From DATLWN01 sp964492895 (lineage in GTDB: Bacteria; Pseudomonadota; Zetaproteobacteria; Mariprofundales; Mariprofundaceae), in contig CAZBLR010000014.1 in the NCBI GenBank assembly GCA_964492895.1, positions 1 to 44,892 on the forward strand: a stretch of 44,892 nucleotides of DNA, read 5' to 3'. This document shows, one piece after another, positions 32,848 through 41,594 of this stretch. The position numbers and the translations under genes are program-made. Below the pieces are notes generated by a model that was given only the letters and a program-made list of their open reading frames with translations, was not told where the DNA came from and made no database searches. Position 1 is the stretch's first letter. Each line of letters starts with the position of its first letter.

Positions 32848-35271
32848 CTAGATGTCCAGGTTGCGCACCTTCAGGGCGTTGTTCTGGATAAAGTCTCGGC
32901 GCGGTTCGACGGCGTCGCCCATCAGCATCGAGAAGGTTTCGTCCGCCTGCACCGCGTCCTCGAGCTTGACCTGCAGCAGGATGCGGTTGGCCGGATCCAT
33001 CGTGGTCTCCCACAGCTGCTCCGGATCCATCTCGCCCAGGCCCTTGTAGCGCTGGATGGTCAGGCCCTTGCGCCCCTCCTGCTCGATGGCGGTCGCGACC
33101 TCCTCGTAATGGGTGATCGGCTGGCTGTCCTTGTCGCCGTCCTTGAGCATGGCGCCGTCGGCGACCAATGCCTTCAGGCTGGCGCTCAGGGTCTGCGCCT
33201 CCTGGAATTCGGCGGTGGCCACGAGGCCCTTCTCCAGCCAGCTGGTCATGGTGCGCCCATGGTCGCGCCGCTGGAACATCACACGGCAGATCCCCTCGTC
33301 GGCATCCTGCTGCACGCTCCAGCTCAGCTCCTCATCCGGCCGGCATTCGGCACGGAAGGCGGCCTCCACCTCGGCCATCCTGGCCTCCAGCCTGTCGCTG
33401 TTGCGCAGCAGCGAAAGATCGGTCTTGCCGGTCTCGAGCAACAGCTTCAGCACGCGGGTGTCCAGGCGTTGCGACAGGCGCTTGCGCAGCGTCTGCAGCC
33501 GGTGGGTGCTGCGCACCATGGTGTTCAGGCGCTCGCCGGTCAGCGCGGCAGCCCCGCCGCCCGGCAGATAGCTCTTGCCCTCGGCACCGTTGGTCAGCAG
33601 GAACTCGAACATCTGATCGTCGTTGGCGATGTACTGCGCCTTGCGTCCGCGCGCCACGCGGTACAGCGGCGGCTGCGCGATGTACAGGTAGCCGCGCTCG
33701 ACCAGCTCGCGCATCTGCCGGTAGAAGAAGGTCAACAGCAGGGTCAGGATATGCGAGCCGTCGACGTCGGCGTCGGTCATGATGATGACCTTGTGGTAGC
33801 GCAGCTTCGAGACATCGAAATCGTCCTTGCCGATGCCCGTGCCCAGCGCCGTGATCATGGTGCCGATCTCCTGGCTGGACAGCATCTTGTCGAAGCGGGC
33901 CTTCTCGACGTTCAGGATCTTGCCCTTCAGCGGCAGGATGGCCTGGAAACGCCGGTCGCGACCCTGCTTGGCCGATCCGCCGGCCGAATCTCCCTCGACG
34001 AGGAAGATCTCGCTCCCCGCCGGATCCTTCTCCTGGCAGTCGGCCAGCTTGCCCGGCAGGTTGGCCACGTCCAGCGCGCCCTTGCGCCGCGTCAGGTCAC
34101 GGGCCTTGCGCGCGGCCTCGCGGGCCAGTGCGGCCTCGACGACCTTGCCGACGATGCGCTTGATCTCCTTCGGATGCTCCTCCATCCATTCGGACAGCTT
34201 CTCGTTGACGATGGTCTCCACCGCCGGGCGCACCTCGCTGGACACCAGCTTGTCCTTGGTCTGTGACGAGAATTTCGGATCCGGCACCTTGATCGACAGC
34301 ACGGCGGTCAGGCCCTCGCGGGCATCGTCGCCGGACAGCGAGATCTTGTGCTTCTTCAGCATGTCGTTGTTCTGGGCGTAGCTGTTGATGCAGCGGGTCA
34401 ACGCCGCGCGGAAGCCGGCCAGGTGCGTGCCGCCGTCGCGCTGCGGGATGTTGTTGGTGAAGCAGAACATGTTTTCCTGGTAGGCATCGGTCCACTGCAT
34501 CGCCAGCTCGATCGAGACCCCGTCCTTCTCGCCCTGGACGGAGATGCACTCGTCGTGAAGGGCAGTACGCGTCTGGTTCAGGTGCTCGACGAAGGCCTTG
34601 ATGCCGCCCTCGTATTCGAACACCTGGTGCTTGTCGTTGCGCTCGTCGTGCAACTCGATGCGCACGCCGCTGTTCAGGAAGGACAGCTCGCGCAGACGGG
34701 TGGCCAGGATGTCGAAGGACATCTTGCGGTGCGAGAAGATCGTGAGACTTGGCAGGAAGCGCACCTCGGTTCCGGTACCCTTGGCGCTGCCGATCTCCTT
34801 CAGCGGCTCCTGCGGCTCGCCCATCTCGTAGCGCTGGAAATGTACCTTGCCGTTACGCCGGATCACCAGCTCCAGGTACTCGGACAGGGCATTGACCACC
34901 GACACGCCGACGCCGTGCAGGCCGCCGGATACCTTGTACGAGTTCTGGTCGAATTTGCCGCCGGCATGCAGCACGGTCATGATCACCTCGGCCGCCGAAC
35001 GGCCTTCCTCCGTGTGCATGTCCACCGGGATGCCGCGGCCGTTGTCACGCACGGTCACCGAATCATCGGAGTGCATGATGACCTCGATCTTGTCGCAGTA
35101 GCCCGCCAGGGACTCGTCGACGGCGTTGTCGACCACCTCGAACACCATATGATGCAGGCCGGTGCCGTCGTCGGTATCGCCGATATACATGCCCGGGCGC
35201 TTGCGCACCGCATCCAGCCCGCGCAGCACCTTGATGCTATCGGCACCGTAATCCTTGTTGTCCGCAGTCAT
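32848..35271 (-). CDS. gyrB: DNA gyrase subunit B
   Basis: An 807-residue ATPase subunit of DNA gyrase. The GHKL ATP-binding fold (VDNAVDESLAGY, DNGRGIPVDMH, GLHGVGVSVVNALSEYLE), the transducer domain and the TOPRIM domain (VEGDSAGGSAKQGRDR, DADVDGSHI) are all present. The C-terminal QRYKGLGEMDPEQLWETTMDP (interrupted by its Gly) is intact. The length and the extra segment after TOPRIM fit the long gammaproteobacterial type. The ATG overlaps the recF stop by 4 nt (ATGA) and has a GGGGGAG ribosome-binding site. Confidence 0.99.
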   Translation of the reverse strand: MTADNKDYGADSIKVLRGLDAVRKRPGMYIGDTDDGTGLHHMVFEVVDNAVDESLAGYCDKIEVIMHSDDSVTVRDNGRGIPVDMHTEEGRSAAEVIMTVLHAGGKFDQNSYKVSGGLHGVGVSVVNALSEYLELVIRRNGKVHFQRYEMGEPQEPLKEIGSAKGTGTEVRFLPSLTIFSHRKMSFDILATRLRELSFLNSGVRIELHDERNDKHQVFEYEGGIKAFVEHLNQTRTALHDECISVQGEKDGVSIELAMQWTDAYQENMFCFTNNIPQRDGGTHLAGFRAALTRCINSYAQNNDMLKKHKISLSGDDAREGLTAVLSIKVPDPKFSSQTKDKLVSSEVRPAVETIVNEKLSEWMEEHPKEIKRIVGKVVEAALAREAARKARDLTRRKGALDVANLPGKLADCQEKDPAGSEIFLVEGDSAGGSAKQGRDRRFQAILPLKGKILNVEKARFDKMLSSQEIGTMITALGTGIGKDDFDVSKLRYHKVIIMTDADVDGSHILTLLLTFFYRQMRELVERGYLYIAQPPLYRVARGRKAQYIANDDQMFEFLLTNGAEGKSYLPGGGAAALTGERLNTMVRSTHRLQTLRKRLSQRLDTRVLKLLLETGKTDLSLLRNSDRLEARMAEVEAAFRAECRPDEELSWSVQQDADEGICRVMFQRRDHGRTMTSWLEKGLVATAEFQEAQTLSASLKALVADGAMLKDGDKDSQPITHYEEVATAIEQEGRKGLTIQRYKGLGEMDPEQLWETTMDPANRILLQVKLEDAVQADETFSMLMGDAVEPRRDFIQNNALKVRNLDI

Positions 35272-36431
35272 GCCACTCCCCCAATCTTTACCATGGATGC
35301 CCGGCCCGTCTGCCCGGCCATGTGGATGCCGTTGTCATCCAGATACTGGATACAGACATCGATCCCCGCCGGTACATCCACGCCGGCCGGCGCCGTCATC
35401 AGAATCTGGCCGGAGAATCGATCCAGGCGCCGGAGCAGACGTTGCTGCCGCTGTGCATCGAGGGCTTCGAGGCAATCATCCAGAAGCAGAACCGGCATCA
35501 TCTGTCGATGATGCCCACGTACGGCACATTCTGCCAGCTTCAGGGCCACCGAAGCCAGCTTTTGCTGACCGCGCGAGCCCGAACTCCGAATCTCACGCCC
35601 CTGGTAGAGGATATGGATGCGATCGGCATGCGGGCCGTAGTCCAGCCGCCCGCTACGGGCGTCTTCTCCACGCTTGTCCTTCAGGCGCTTCAACCACGTA
35701 TCGCGATCATATGCAGGAGCTCGCACCGCGATCTCGACCGCCGATTCCGTCAGTCCTTCCTCCGCGGCCAGCACATCGTTCAGTCGAGCGACCATCTCGT
35801 CCCGTGCCCGGGCGATGACCAGGCCATGGCTGACGATCTGCTGCTCCCAGGCCTCGATCTCACCTGCGGCGCTACCGCGTCGGAGCAATCGTCCACGTTG
35901 CATCATGCTGCGTCCGTAGCGATGGAAATCGGATATCAGCCCTTCGCGGCAATCGGTCAGCAAGGCATCGAGCCAGCGACGGCGTTCATTGGGCACGCCA
36001 TCGACCAGCCGGCGTCCCTGCGGCGCCTCGACCAGAACCGGAATGCCCCGGGTCAGATCCCGCCGCTGGCGGATCCTCCTTCCCTGCAACCGGATCTCGG
36101 CGCTACCGCGACTACCCTCGACCCGCACATGCAACGGACCATAACGGCGCCATTGACCCTCAACAACGAAATGATCCTGGCCGCGGCGGACCAGATAAGG
36201 ATCGCGGGCCTGCCTGAACGAACGGCCATGGGACATCAGGTATGCGGCCTCGAGCAGCGTGGTCTTACCACTGCCGTTCTCACCGATCAGCAGATTGATG
36301 CCCGGTGCGCATTGCCAGCCGAGATCGGCATGACAGCGCAGATCCGTCACATGCACGGCAGCCAGATACAGCGGGGTCAGCACCGGGGCGGGCGTATCCG
36401 TCGGACCTCCGTCGGCCGCAGTTCGGATCAA
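35268..36431 (-). CDS. recF: DNA replication and repair protein RecF
   Basis: A 387-residue SMC-like ATPase that loads RecA at gapped DNA through RecFOR. Walker A is GENGSGKTTLLEA, the ABC signature SSGSRGQQKLASVA and Walker B MPVLLLDDCLEALD. It reads from a TTG at 36431 that overlaps the dnaN stop (TTGA). This gives a longer N terminus than usual (about 20 extra residues before YLAAVHVTDLR), so a downstream GTG start near 36384 may be the real one. The C terminus overlaps gyrB by 4 nt. Confidence 0.95.
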   Translation of the reverse strand: MIRTAADGGPTDTPAPVLTPLYLAAVHVTDLRCHADLGWQCAPGINLLIGENGSGKTTLLEAAYLMSHGRSFRQARDPYLVRRGQDHFVVEGQWRRYGPLHVRVEGSRGSAEIRLQGRRIRQRRDLTRGIPVLVEAPQGRRLVDGVPNERRRWLDALLTDCREGLISDFHRYGRSMMQRGRLLRRGSAAGEIEAWEQQIVSHGLVIARARDEMVARLNDVLAAEEGLTESAVEIAVRAPAYDRDTWLKRLKDKRGEDARSGRLDYGPHADRIHILYQGREIRSSGSRGQQKLASVALKLAECAVRGHHRQMMPVLLLDDCLEALDAQRQQRLLRRLDRFSGQILMTAPAGVDVPAGIDVCIQYLDDNGIHMAGQTGRASMVKIGGVA

Positions 36432-37528
36432 ATGCGCATCGGCATGATGACGTGACAGGTCCTGTCGGTCCCCGCCTCACGCATCAATACCGGCGATAGC
36501 TCATCCCGGATGTCCAAACGGACCCGGTCGTCCTTCATGCTGCCAAGGGCATCGCGCAGGTACTTGGCATTGAAGCCGATCGTGACATCCGGGCCACCGT
36601 GCTCGGCCTCGACAAACTCATCGGCCTGCTCCTGCTCGGTATTGTGCGCCGACGCGTTGATACCGCTCTGGGAGAATGTGATGCGCACATCATGCGTGAA
36701 CTCGTTAGCCACGATCATGCTGCGGCGCAGCACCTGATCGAGCTGGCTGCGGCTGCATGTGACGGTATACGGGTTACCCTGGGGGATGACATCCCGGTAA
36801 ACCGGGAAACGGGCATCGATCAATTTGGAGCTCAGATGGTGTACGCCGGATTCCAGACGGACCTGACGCTCCCCAAGGGTCAGTGCAATCGGCTCCTCAC
36901 TCTCCTCGGCGATGCGACGGATTTCCATCACGGCCTTGCGCGGCACGATGCACTGGCTGGTGCCCGACGACTGCTCGAGACGCATCTCGCTCATCGCCAG
37001 GCGATGGCCGTCGGTAGCCACCAGGCGCAACACGTGCTCATCATCGACCTCGAACAGGGTGCCGGTCAGGTACTGGCGCGTTTCATCCTGAGACATCGCG
37101 AAGCCGGTAGCGGCTATCATGTCCGCCAGTTCGTGGCCGGAAACATGGATGGTGATGCCGTCCTCCTCGATCTTCAAATCGGGGAAATCCTCCGGAGGCA
37201 GGATCGAAAGCCGAAACTTGGCCCGCCCGCTCTGGATGGTCAGAAAGCCCTCATCGACCGCGAGTTCGACATCGCTTTCGGCATCAAGCTCCTTGACGAT
37301 GTCGAACAGTTTTCGCGCCGAGACCGTGGTGGCACCACTGGCCTGGACGTTGGCGGCAATGCGCGTGCGTATGCCGACCTCAAGATCGGTGGCGGTGATG
37401 GTCAGGGCATTGTCGGCTGCCTGCAGCAGGACATTGGAAAGGATCGGAACCGTGTTCCGTTTTTCAACCACGCTTTGGCAACGCTGAACCGCCTGCACGA
37501 TGGATGGTTTGGACACGGTGATGCGCAT
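36428..37528 (-). CDS. dnaN: DNA polymerase III sliding clamp (beta subunit)
   Basis: A 366-residue clamp made of three similar domains that tethers polymerase III to DNA. Family features include MRITVSKPSIVQAVQRCQSVV at the start (in two parts), SNVLLQA, EDFPDL and the C-terminal binding-cleft motif MPMRI. An AAAGGAGGGG ribosome-binding site lies just before the ATG. It is followed without spacing by recF. Confidence 0.98.
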   Translation of the reverse strand: MRITVSKPSIVQAVQRCQSVVEKRNTVPILSNVLLQAADNALTITATDLEVGIRTRIAANVQASGATTVSARKLFDIVKELDAESDVELAVDEGFLTIQSGRAKFRLSILPPEDFPDLKIEEDGITIHVSGHELADMIAATGFAMSQDETRQYLTGTLFEVDDEHVLRLVATDGHRLAMSEMRLEQSSGTSQCIVPRKAVMEIRRIAEESEEPIALTLGERQVRLESGVHHLSSKLIDARFPVYRDVIPQGNPYTVTCSRSQLDQVLRRSMIVANEFTHDVRITFSQSGINASAHNTEQEQADEFVEAEHGGPDVTIGFNAKYLRDALGSMKDDRVRLDIRDELSPVLMREAGTDRTCHVIMPMRI

Positions 37529-37590
37529 GACCCCTCCTTTTGATTGAAGCCTATTTAATTACATTGCATTCTAGTCATCACAGTAGGGGA

Positions 37591-37599
37591 TGTGAATAA
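37591..37599 (-). promoter_or_regulatory. DnaA box, one base off the strict consensus
   Basis: The reverse complement reads TTATTCACA and fits the relaxed consensus TTWTNCACA. It lies beside the AT-rich block. Confidence 0.65.
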
Positions 37600-37676
37600 T
37601 GTGAATATGCCGTAGGCGGCCTGAATATCAAAGTGTTTACAAGCCTTCGGTCCTGTGGGCGGTGGCCTAGCGGACA

Positions 37677-37685
37677 TGTGGATAA
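37677..37685 (-). promoter_or_regulatory. DnaA box
   Basis: TGTGGATAA, the reverse complement of the consensus 9-mer TTATCCACA, is a perfect match. Confidence 0.85.
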
Positions 37686-37744
37686 TTTGTGCGCAATCCG
37701 AGCACCATCCCCATCACCCGGCCTTCGTTATGCTTCCCCCCATC

Positions 37745-37753
37745 TTATCCACA
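37745..37753 (+). promoter_or_regulatory. DnaA box
   Basis: TTATCCACA is a perfect consensus match, about 43 nt beyond the end of dnaA. Confidence 0.85.
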
Positions 37754-37795
37754 GGTAGCGGACGGCTTATCCCGGGTATTCTTCAAAACCTGCGC

Positions 37796-39115
37796 TCAGG
37801 CCCGAAGGATGGACAGGACACGCTCGATCTCTTCGTCGAATTCATTCGATTCCTTGCGCATCCTGTCGATCTTGCGTACCGCGTGCAGCACCGTGGTGTG
37901 GTCGCGGCCGCCGAACAACTCACCGATTTCCGGCAGCGACATCGTCGTCAGCTCCTTGCTCGCGTACATGGCGATCTGGCGCGGAAAGGCGATGGTGCGG
38001 GTACGCTTGCTTGAGCGCATGTCGCGGGGGTTGATGTTGTAGTAGTTCGATACCTTCTTCTGGATATCCTCGATCGAGACCGGGCGGATGTCCTCATGCA
38101 ATAGATCGCGCAACACATGGCGGGCGAAATCGATATCGATGCGTTTGCTGGTCAGGGTGGCATGGGCGGTTAGCCGGGTCAGCGCCCCTTCCAGCTCGCG
38201 AACGTTGTTGGTGATGCGTGATGCCAGCAGATAGGAGACATCCTTGCCCAGGCTGACGCCGGCCAGTTCCGCCTTGCGGGCCAGGATGGCCAGGCGGGTT
38301 TCCAGATCCGGGGGCTGGATATCGGCCACCAGGCCCCAGTTGAAGCGGGAGCGCAGCCTTTCCTCCAGATGGCTGATCTCGCGCGGGGAGCGATCCGAGG
38401 TCAGGATGATCTGCTTGTGCAGCTCATGCAGGGCGTTGAAGGTGTGGAAGAACTCCTCCTGCGTGCTCGACTTGCCGGCGATGAACTGCACGTCATCGAT
38501 GATCAGCACGTCGACGCGGCGGTAGGTATCGCGGAACTGCTGGGTGGCGTTGTTCTTGATGGCGGAGATCAGCTCGTTGGTGAAGCGCTCGCTGGTGCGG
38601 TAGGCGATGCGGTAGTGGCTCTTCTTAATCAACGCATTGGCGACGGCATTGATCAAATGGGTCTTGCCAAGGCCGACACCGCCATGGATGTACAGCGGGT
38701 TATAGGCCTCGCCGGGCCGCTGTACTACGGCCTGGCATGCGGCGAAACAGAACTCGTTGCTGGAGCCGACGACGAAGTTCTCGAAGGTGAACCGGGGATC
38801 GATATAGCCGTCGATCTGGTTCGGGCTTTCGTGTTCGATGCTCTCCGTAGCTTGTGCGAAGCCGAGGGATGTGTCGATCTCGTAGCGGATCTCGGGGTTG
38901 CCTCCGAATGTTTCGGCGGCCGTGTTCGAGATGACCTTGCCGTACAGGCTCTTCAGGCCATCCAGAAAGAAGCGGCTGGGCACCGTCAGCAGCAGTGCTT
39001 CCCCGTTCCACTCCCCCTTCACGGGACGAATCCATGCATCGAAGCCAGCCGGCGGGATCTGGTTCTGCAAACGGGTCGCCAGCGCGGACCAGTCGTCGGT
39101 TTGATCGGGTTCCAT
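37796..39115 (-). CDS. dnaA: chromosomal replication initiator DnaA
   Basis: A 439-residue AAA+ initiator. Domain I (about residues 1-85) is followed by a short variable linker, then the AAA+ domain with Walker A GGVGLGKTHLI and Walker B VLIIDDVQF. The sensor/arginine-finger region is LEERLRSRFNWGL. The C-terminal DNA-binding domain carries the DnaA signature GGRDHTTVLHAVRKI. The frame can be extended to a TTG at 39124; the ATG at 39115 is preferred. It is transcribed divergently from rpmH, with the candidate origin at its 3' side. Confidence 0.98.
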   Translation of the reverse strand: MEPDQTDDWSALATRLQNQIPPAGFDAWIRPVKGEWNGEALLLTVPSRFFLDGLKSLYGKVISNTAAETFGGNPEIRYEIDTSLGFAQATESIEHESPNQIDGYIDPRFTFENFVVGSSNEFCFAACQAVVQRPGEAYNPLYIHGGVGLGKTHLINAVANALIKKSHYRIAYRTSERFTNELISAIKNNATQQFRDTYRRVDVLIIDDVQFIAGKSSTQEEFFHTFNALHELHKQIILTSDRSPREISHLEERLRSRFNWGLVADIQPPDLETRLAILARKAELAGVSLGKDVSYLLASRITNNVRELEGALTRLTAHATLTSKRIDIDFARHVLRDLLHEDIRPVSIEDIQKKVSNYYNINPRDMRSSKRTRTIAFPRQIAMYASKELTTMSLPEIGELFGGRDHTTVLHAVRKIDRMRKESNEFDEEIERVLSILRA

Positions 39116-39181
39116 CACAGGCAATCATACATGTCCTGCGCTTGTCATCCATAGACCAGGCAACAAGGACCGGACCAGCGC

Positions 39182-39209
39182 TTGACTTGATATATCGCAC
39201 ATCTATCAT
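39182..39209 (+). promoter_or_regulatory. rpmH promoter
   Basis: TTGACT (39182-39187), a 16-nt spacer and TATCAT (39204-39209) form a good sigma70-type promoter about 30 nt before the rpmH start. Confidence 0.7.
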
Positions 39210-39240
39210 GCGCGACCCTTTTGTTTGTCAGGAGAAAACG

Positions 39241-39375
39241 ATGAGCTTCACCTATAAGCCAAGCCGTATCCGCCGCGCCCGCCGCCATGGTTTCCGTGCC
39301 CGCATGGCAACTCGCCACGGCCGTGCCATCCTGAACCGCCGCCGCGCCAAGGGCCGGAAGCGTCTGTCGGCCTGA
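39241..39375 (+). CDS. rpmH: 50S ribosomal protein L34
   Basis: A 44-residue, very basic ribosomal protein. The hallmark HGFRARMATRHGRAILNRRR is intact, with the usual C-terminal AKGRKRLSA. The N terminus MSFTYKPSRIRR differs from the common MKRTFQPS but keeps the KPS/QPS element. A CAGGAGA ribosome-binding site precedes the ATG. It is the first gene of the rpmH-rnpA-yidD-yidC-mnmE run. Confidence 0.98.
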   Translation: MSFTYKPSRIRRARRHGFRARMATRHGRAILNRRRAKGRKRLSA

Positions 39376-39716
39376 GTCACGCCTTTCCTCCAGGCTTGAG
39401 AATTCGCCATGCGGCGGACTTCTCCAGCATGCGGAAGGGCCGGCGGATTCAGGTGCATTCGATTCGTTGCGTGTTTCTTCCCAACAAGCTGGGCCATGCC
39501 CGCCTCGGCATGGCCGTATCCCGAAAATACGGAGGCGCTGTACAGCGCAATCGCTTCAAGCGCCAGATCCGCAATATGTTCCGACAACATGCGATTCGCG
39601 GGCTGGGTGTCGATCTGCTGATCGTGCCACTGGCCAATGCCGACGCCATCGGCAATGCTGCGCAGACCGTGGCCTCGATGTTCGATGAATTGGTACACAG
39701 GCTGGGTCGGATATGA
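39372..39716 (+). CDS. rnpA: ribonuclease P protein component, likely CTG start
   Basis: A 114-residue protein subunit of RNase P, which assists M1 RNA in maturing tRNA 5' ends. The RNR motif is visible in AVQRNRFKRQIRNMFR, and the family N terminus FP..LR...F appears as FPPGLRIRHAADF. A TTG at 39396 would delete that conserved FP..LR element and leave 106 residues. The only earlier candidate in frame is CTG at 39372, which overlaps the rpmH stop in the sequence CTGA and gives a normal length. The CTG start is therefore inferred, not proven. The end overlaps yidD by 4 nt. Confidence 0.88.
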   Translation: MSHAFPPGLRIRHAADFSSMRKGRRIQVHSIRCVFLPNKLGHARLGMAVSRKYGGAVQRNRFKRQIRNMFRQHAIRGLGVDLLIVPLANADAIGNAAQTVASMFDELVHRLGRI

Positions 39717-39922
39717 AGAAACTGGCCTTGCTGCTGGTCCGTTTCTATCAGTGGTGCGTGTCTCCGTTCATTCCCTCGCGCTGCATCTATGTGCCGACCT
39801 GTTCACAGTACATGCAGGAAGCCATCGAACGCTATGGGGTTTTGCGCGGAATATGGCTAGGATGCCGCCGACTGCTCCGTTGTCATCCATGGGCCAAAGG
39901 CGGGTATGATCCGCTGCCGTAG
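39713..39922 (+). CDS. yidD: membrane protein insertion efficiency factor YidD
   Basis: A 69-residue small membrane-associated protein that helps YidC insert proteins. The cysteine-containing signature SRCIYVPTCSQYM, CRRLLRCHPW and the terminal KGGYDPLP are family-typical. The ATG lies in an ATGA overlap with rnpA, and yidC starts 34 nt later. Confidence 0.96.
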   Translation: MKKLALLLVRFYQWCVSPFIPSRCIYVPTCSQYMQEAIERYGVLRGIWLGCRRLLRCHPWAKGGYDPLP

Positions 39923-39956
39923 TTGCAGGGCGTATTGATTTGAAGGAGTTCGAGGA

Positions 39957-41594
39957 ATGGATCAACAAAGGAATTTGGTGCTGGCATTCGCCCTGTCGAT
40001 GGTCATCCTGCTGGGCTGGAGCGTGCTGTTCCCCAACCCGAACAAGAAGGCCGGAACGCAGCAGGCTGCGTCGGTTTCCCAATCATCGGAACCCCAGAAG
40101 CAGGCCGCGGCCAGCCCTGATCTGAACCCTTCCACCGGGGCCGCGACCAAGCAGGCATCCAGCGCGCCGGTTCAGCTCAAGCCCGAACCGTCGGTGTTGC
40201 CCGACAAGCCCGCGTTCCAGTTGTCCAACGACGTCCTGAACCTGACCCTGAACGATCAGGCATGGATCATCGGTGCCGCACTCAGCAAGTATCGTGAGAC
40301 CCTGAATGCCGGCTCTCCCCAGGTGTCCGTGCTCTCCCTGGTCCCGCACAAGGAGCGCGCCATTTATGCCTACAGCGGTGTGCGCGAGGGTGGGAACTAC
40401 GTCTCGGCATCACCGTTCAAGAAAATCAGCGAGCACGTTACCCCCGCCGAGTCCGTACTGACGCTGCAGTCCACGCTGGCCGACGGCCGCACCTGGACGC
40501 GCATCCTGACCCTGCACAAGGATTCCTACGTGGTGGATATCCAGGACCGGATCCAGGGGGGGGCGGCACCGCAAATGTTCACGCAGGTGGTCGAGCGCTC
40601 CCCGGACAAGAAGGCCTCACGGTTTGCCCAGCATGCCGGCCCGATTGCCCTGGTCGGCGACAAGTTGCACGAGATCAAGTACGAGGACCTGGACAAGGAC
40701 GGTCCGCAGCAGATGGAGTCCAAGGGCGGCTGGACCGGCATGATGACGCACTACTTCATCGCCAGCATCATCGGCGGCAAGGACCAGAAAAACCATTTTT
40801 ATTTCAAGGGTAATGGGGACTCGTACCAGGCGGGCCTGATCTATGGCGGCAAGGTCGAGAACGGCCAGGCCATCTTCCAGTCCCAGTTGTTCCTGGGGCC
40901 GAAGTCGATGCCTGTGTTGAAGAAGCTCGGCGTCGGCCTCGAGCGCTCGGTCGACTTCGGCTGGTTTGCCTTCATCGCCAAGCCGCTGCATTCGCTGCTG
41001 GTCTGGCTGCACGGATACATTCCGAACTACGGCCTGTGCATCATCGTGCTGGTGCTGATGATCAAGGCCCTGTTTTTCTATCCGACGAAGAAGTCCTACG
41101 AGTCCATGGCCGGCATGCGCAGGCTGCAACCGGAGATGACGCGTCTGCGCGAACTGTACGCGGATGATCGCCAGAAACTGGGCCAGGAGATGATGGCCCT
41201 GTACAAGAAGCACAAGGTCAACCCGATGGGCGGCTGCCTGCCGATCGTCATCCAGATCCCGGTGTTCTTCTCCCTGTACAAGGTGTTGCTGATGTCGATC
41301 GAGATGCGGCATGCGCCGTTTTTCGGCTGGATCCACGACCTGTCTGCTCAGGATCCCTACTATGTGCTGCCGGTGTTGATGGGCATCTCGATGTTCGTGC
41401 AGCAGAAGCTGAATCCGCAGCCCGCCGATGCCATGCAGGCCAAGGTCATGCAGTTCCTGCCTCTGATCTTCACGACGATGTTCCTGTTCTTCCCGTCCGG
41501 CCTGGTGATCTACTGGGTCGTCAACAATGTGCTGTCGATCGCCCAGCAGTACTATGTGATGCGCAGCCAGGGAGTGCTCTCCACCAGCCGATGA
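39957..41594 (+). CDS. yidC: membrane protein insertase YidC
   Basis: A 545-residue insertase with an N-terminal signal-anchor helix (about residues 7-23, LVLAFALSMVILLGWSV). A Gln/Ala/Ser-rich linker and a large periplasmic domain (about 75-340) follow. The conserved five-helix insertase core includes NYGLCIIVLVLMIKALFFYP, NPMGGCLPIVIQIPVFFSLY and a C-terminal FPSGLVIYWVVNNVLSIAQQ. The architecture is that of Gram-negative YidC. An AAGGAG lies upstream of the ATG. The stop overlaps mnmE by 4 nt. Confidence 0.98.
   Translation: MDQQRNLVLAFALSMVILLGWSVLFPNPNKKAGTQQAASVSQSSEPQKQAAASPDLNPSTGAATKQASSAPVQLKPEPSVLPDKPAFQLSNDVLNLTLNDQAWIIGAALSKYRETLNAGSPQVSVLSLVPHKERAIYAYSGVREGGNYVSASPFKKISEHVTPAESVLTLQSTLADGRTWTRILTLHKDSYVVDIQDRIQGGAAPQMFTQVVERSPDKKASRFAQHAGPIALVGDKLHEIKYEDLDKDGPQQMESKGGWTGMMTHYFIASIIGGKDQKNHFYFKGNGDSYQAGLIYGGKVENGQAIFQSQLFLGPKSMPVLKKLGVGLERSVDFGWFAFIAKPLHSLLVWLHGYIPNYGLCIIVLVLMIKALFFYPTKKSYESMAGMRRLQPEMTRLRELYADDRQKLGQEMMALYKKHKVNPMGGCLPIVIQIPVFFSLYKVLLMSIEMRHAPFFGWIHDLSAQDPYYVLPVLMGISMFVQQKLNPQPADAMQAKVMQFLPLIFTTMFLFFPSGLVIYWVVNNVLSIAQQYYVMRSQGVLSTSR

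Larger units (their letters stand above)
37529..37795. other. candidate chromosomal origin oriC in the dnaA-dnaN spacer
   Basis: This 267-bp spacer holds two perfect DnaA boxes, TGTGGATAA at 37677-37685 (minus orientation) and TTATCCACA at 37745-37753 (plus). A third, TTATTCACA-type, box lies at 37591-37599, with a near-box TGTGAATAT overlapping at 37600-37608. An AT-rich stretch at 37539-37580 could be the unwinding element. No GATC site is present, so Dam/SeqA-type control is unlikely. The spacer between dnaA and rpmH has no perfect box, which makes this side the better origin candidate. Confidence 0.7.

Noticed and set aside
39116..39240. oriC in the dnaA-rpmH spacer
   Set aside because: I found no perfect DnaA box there, and the spacer is only about 125 bp and holds the rpmH promoter.
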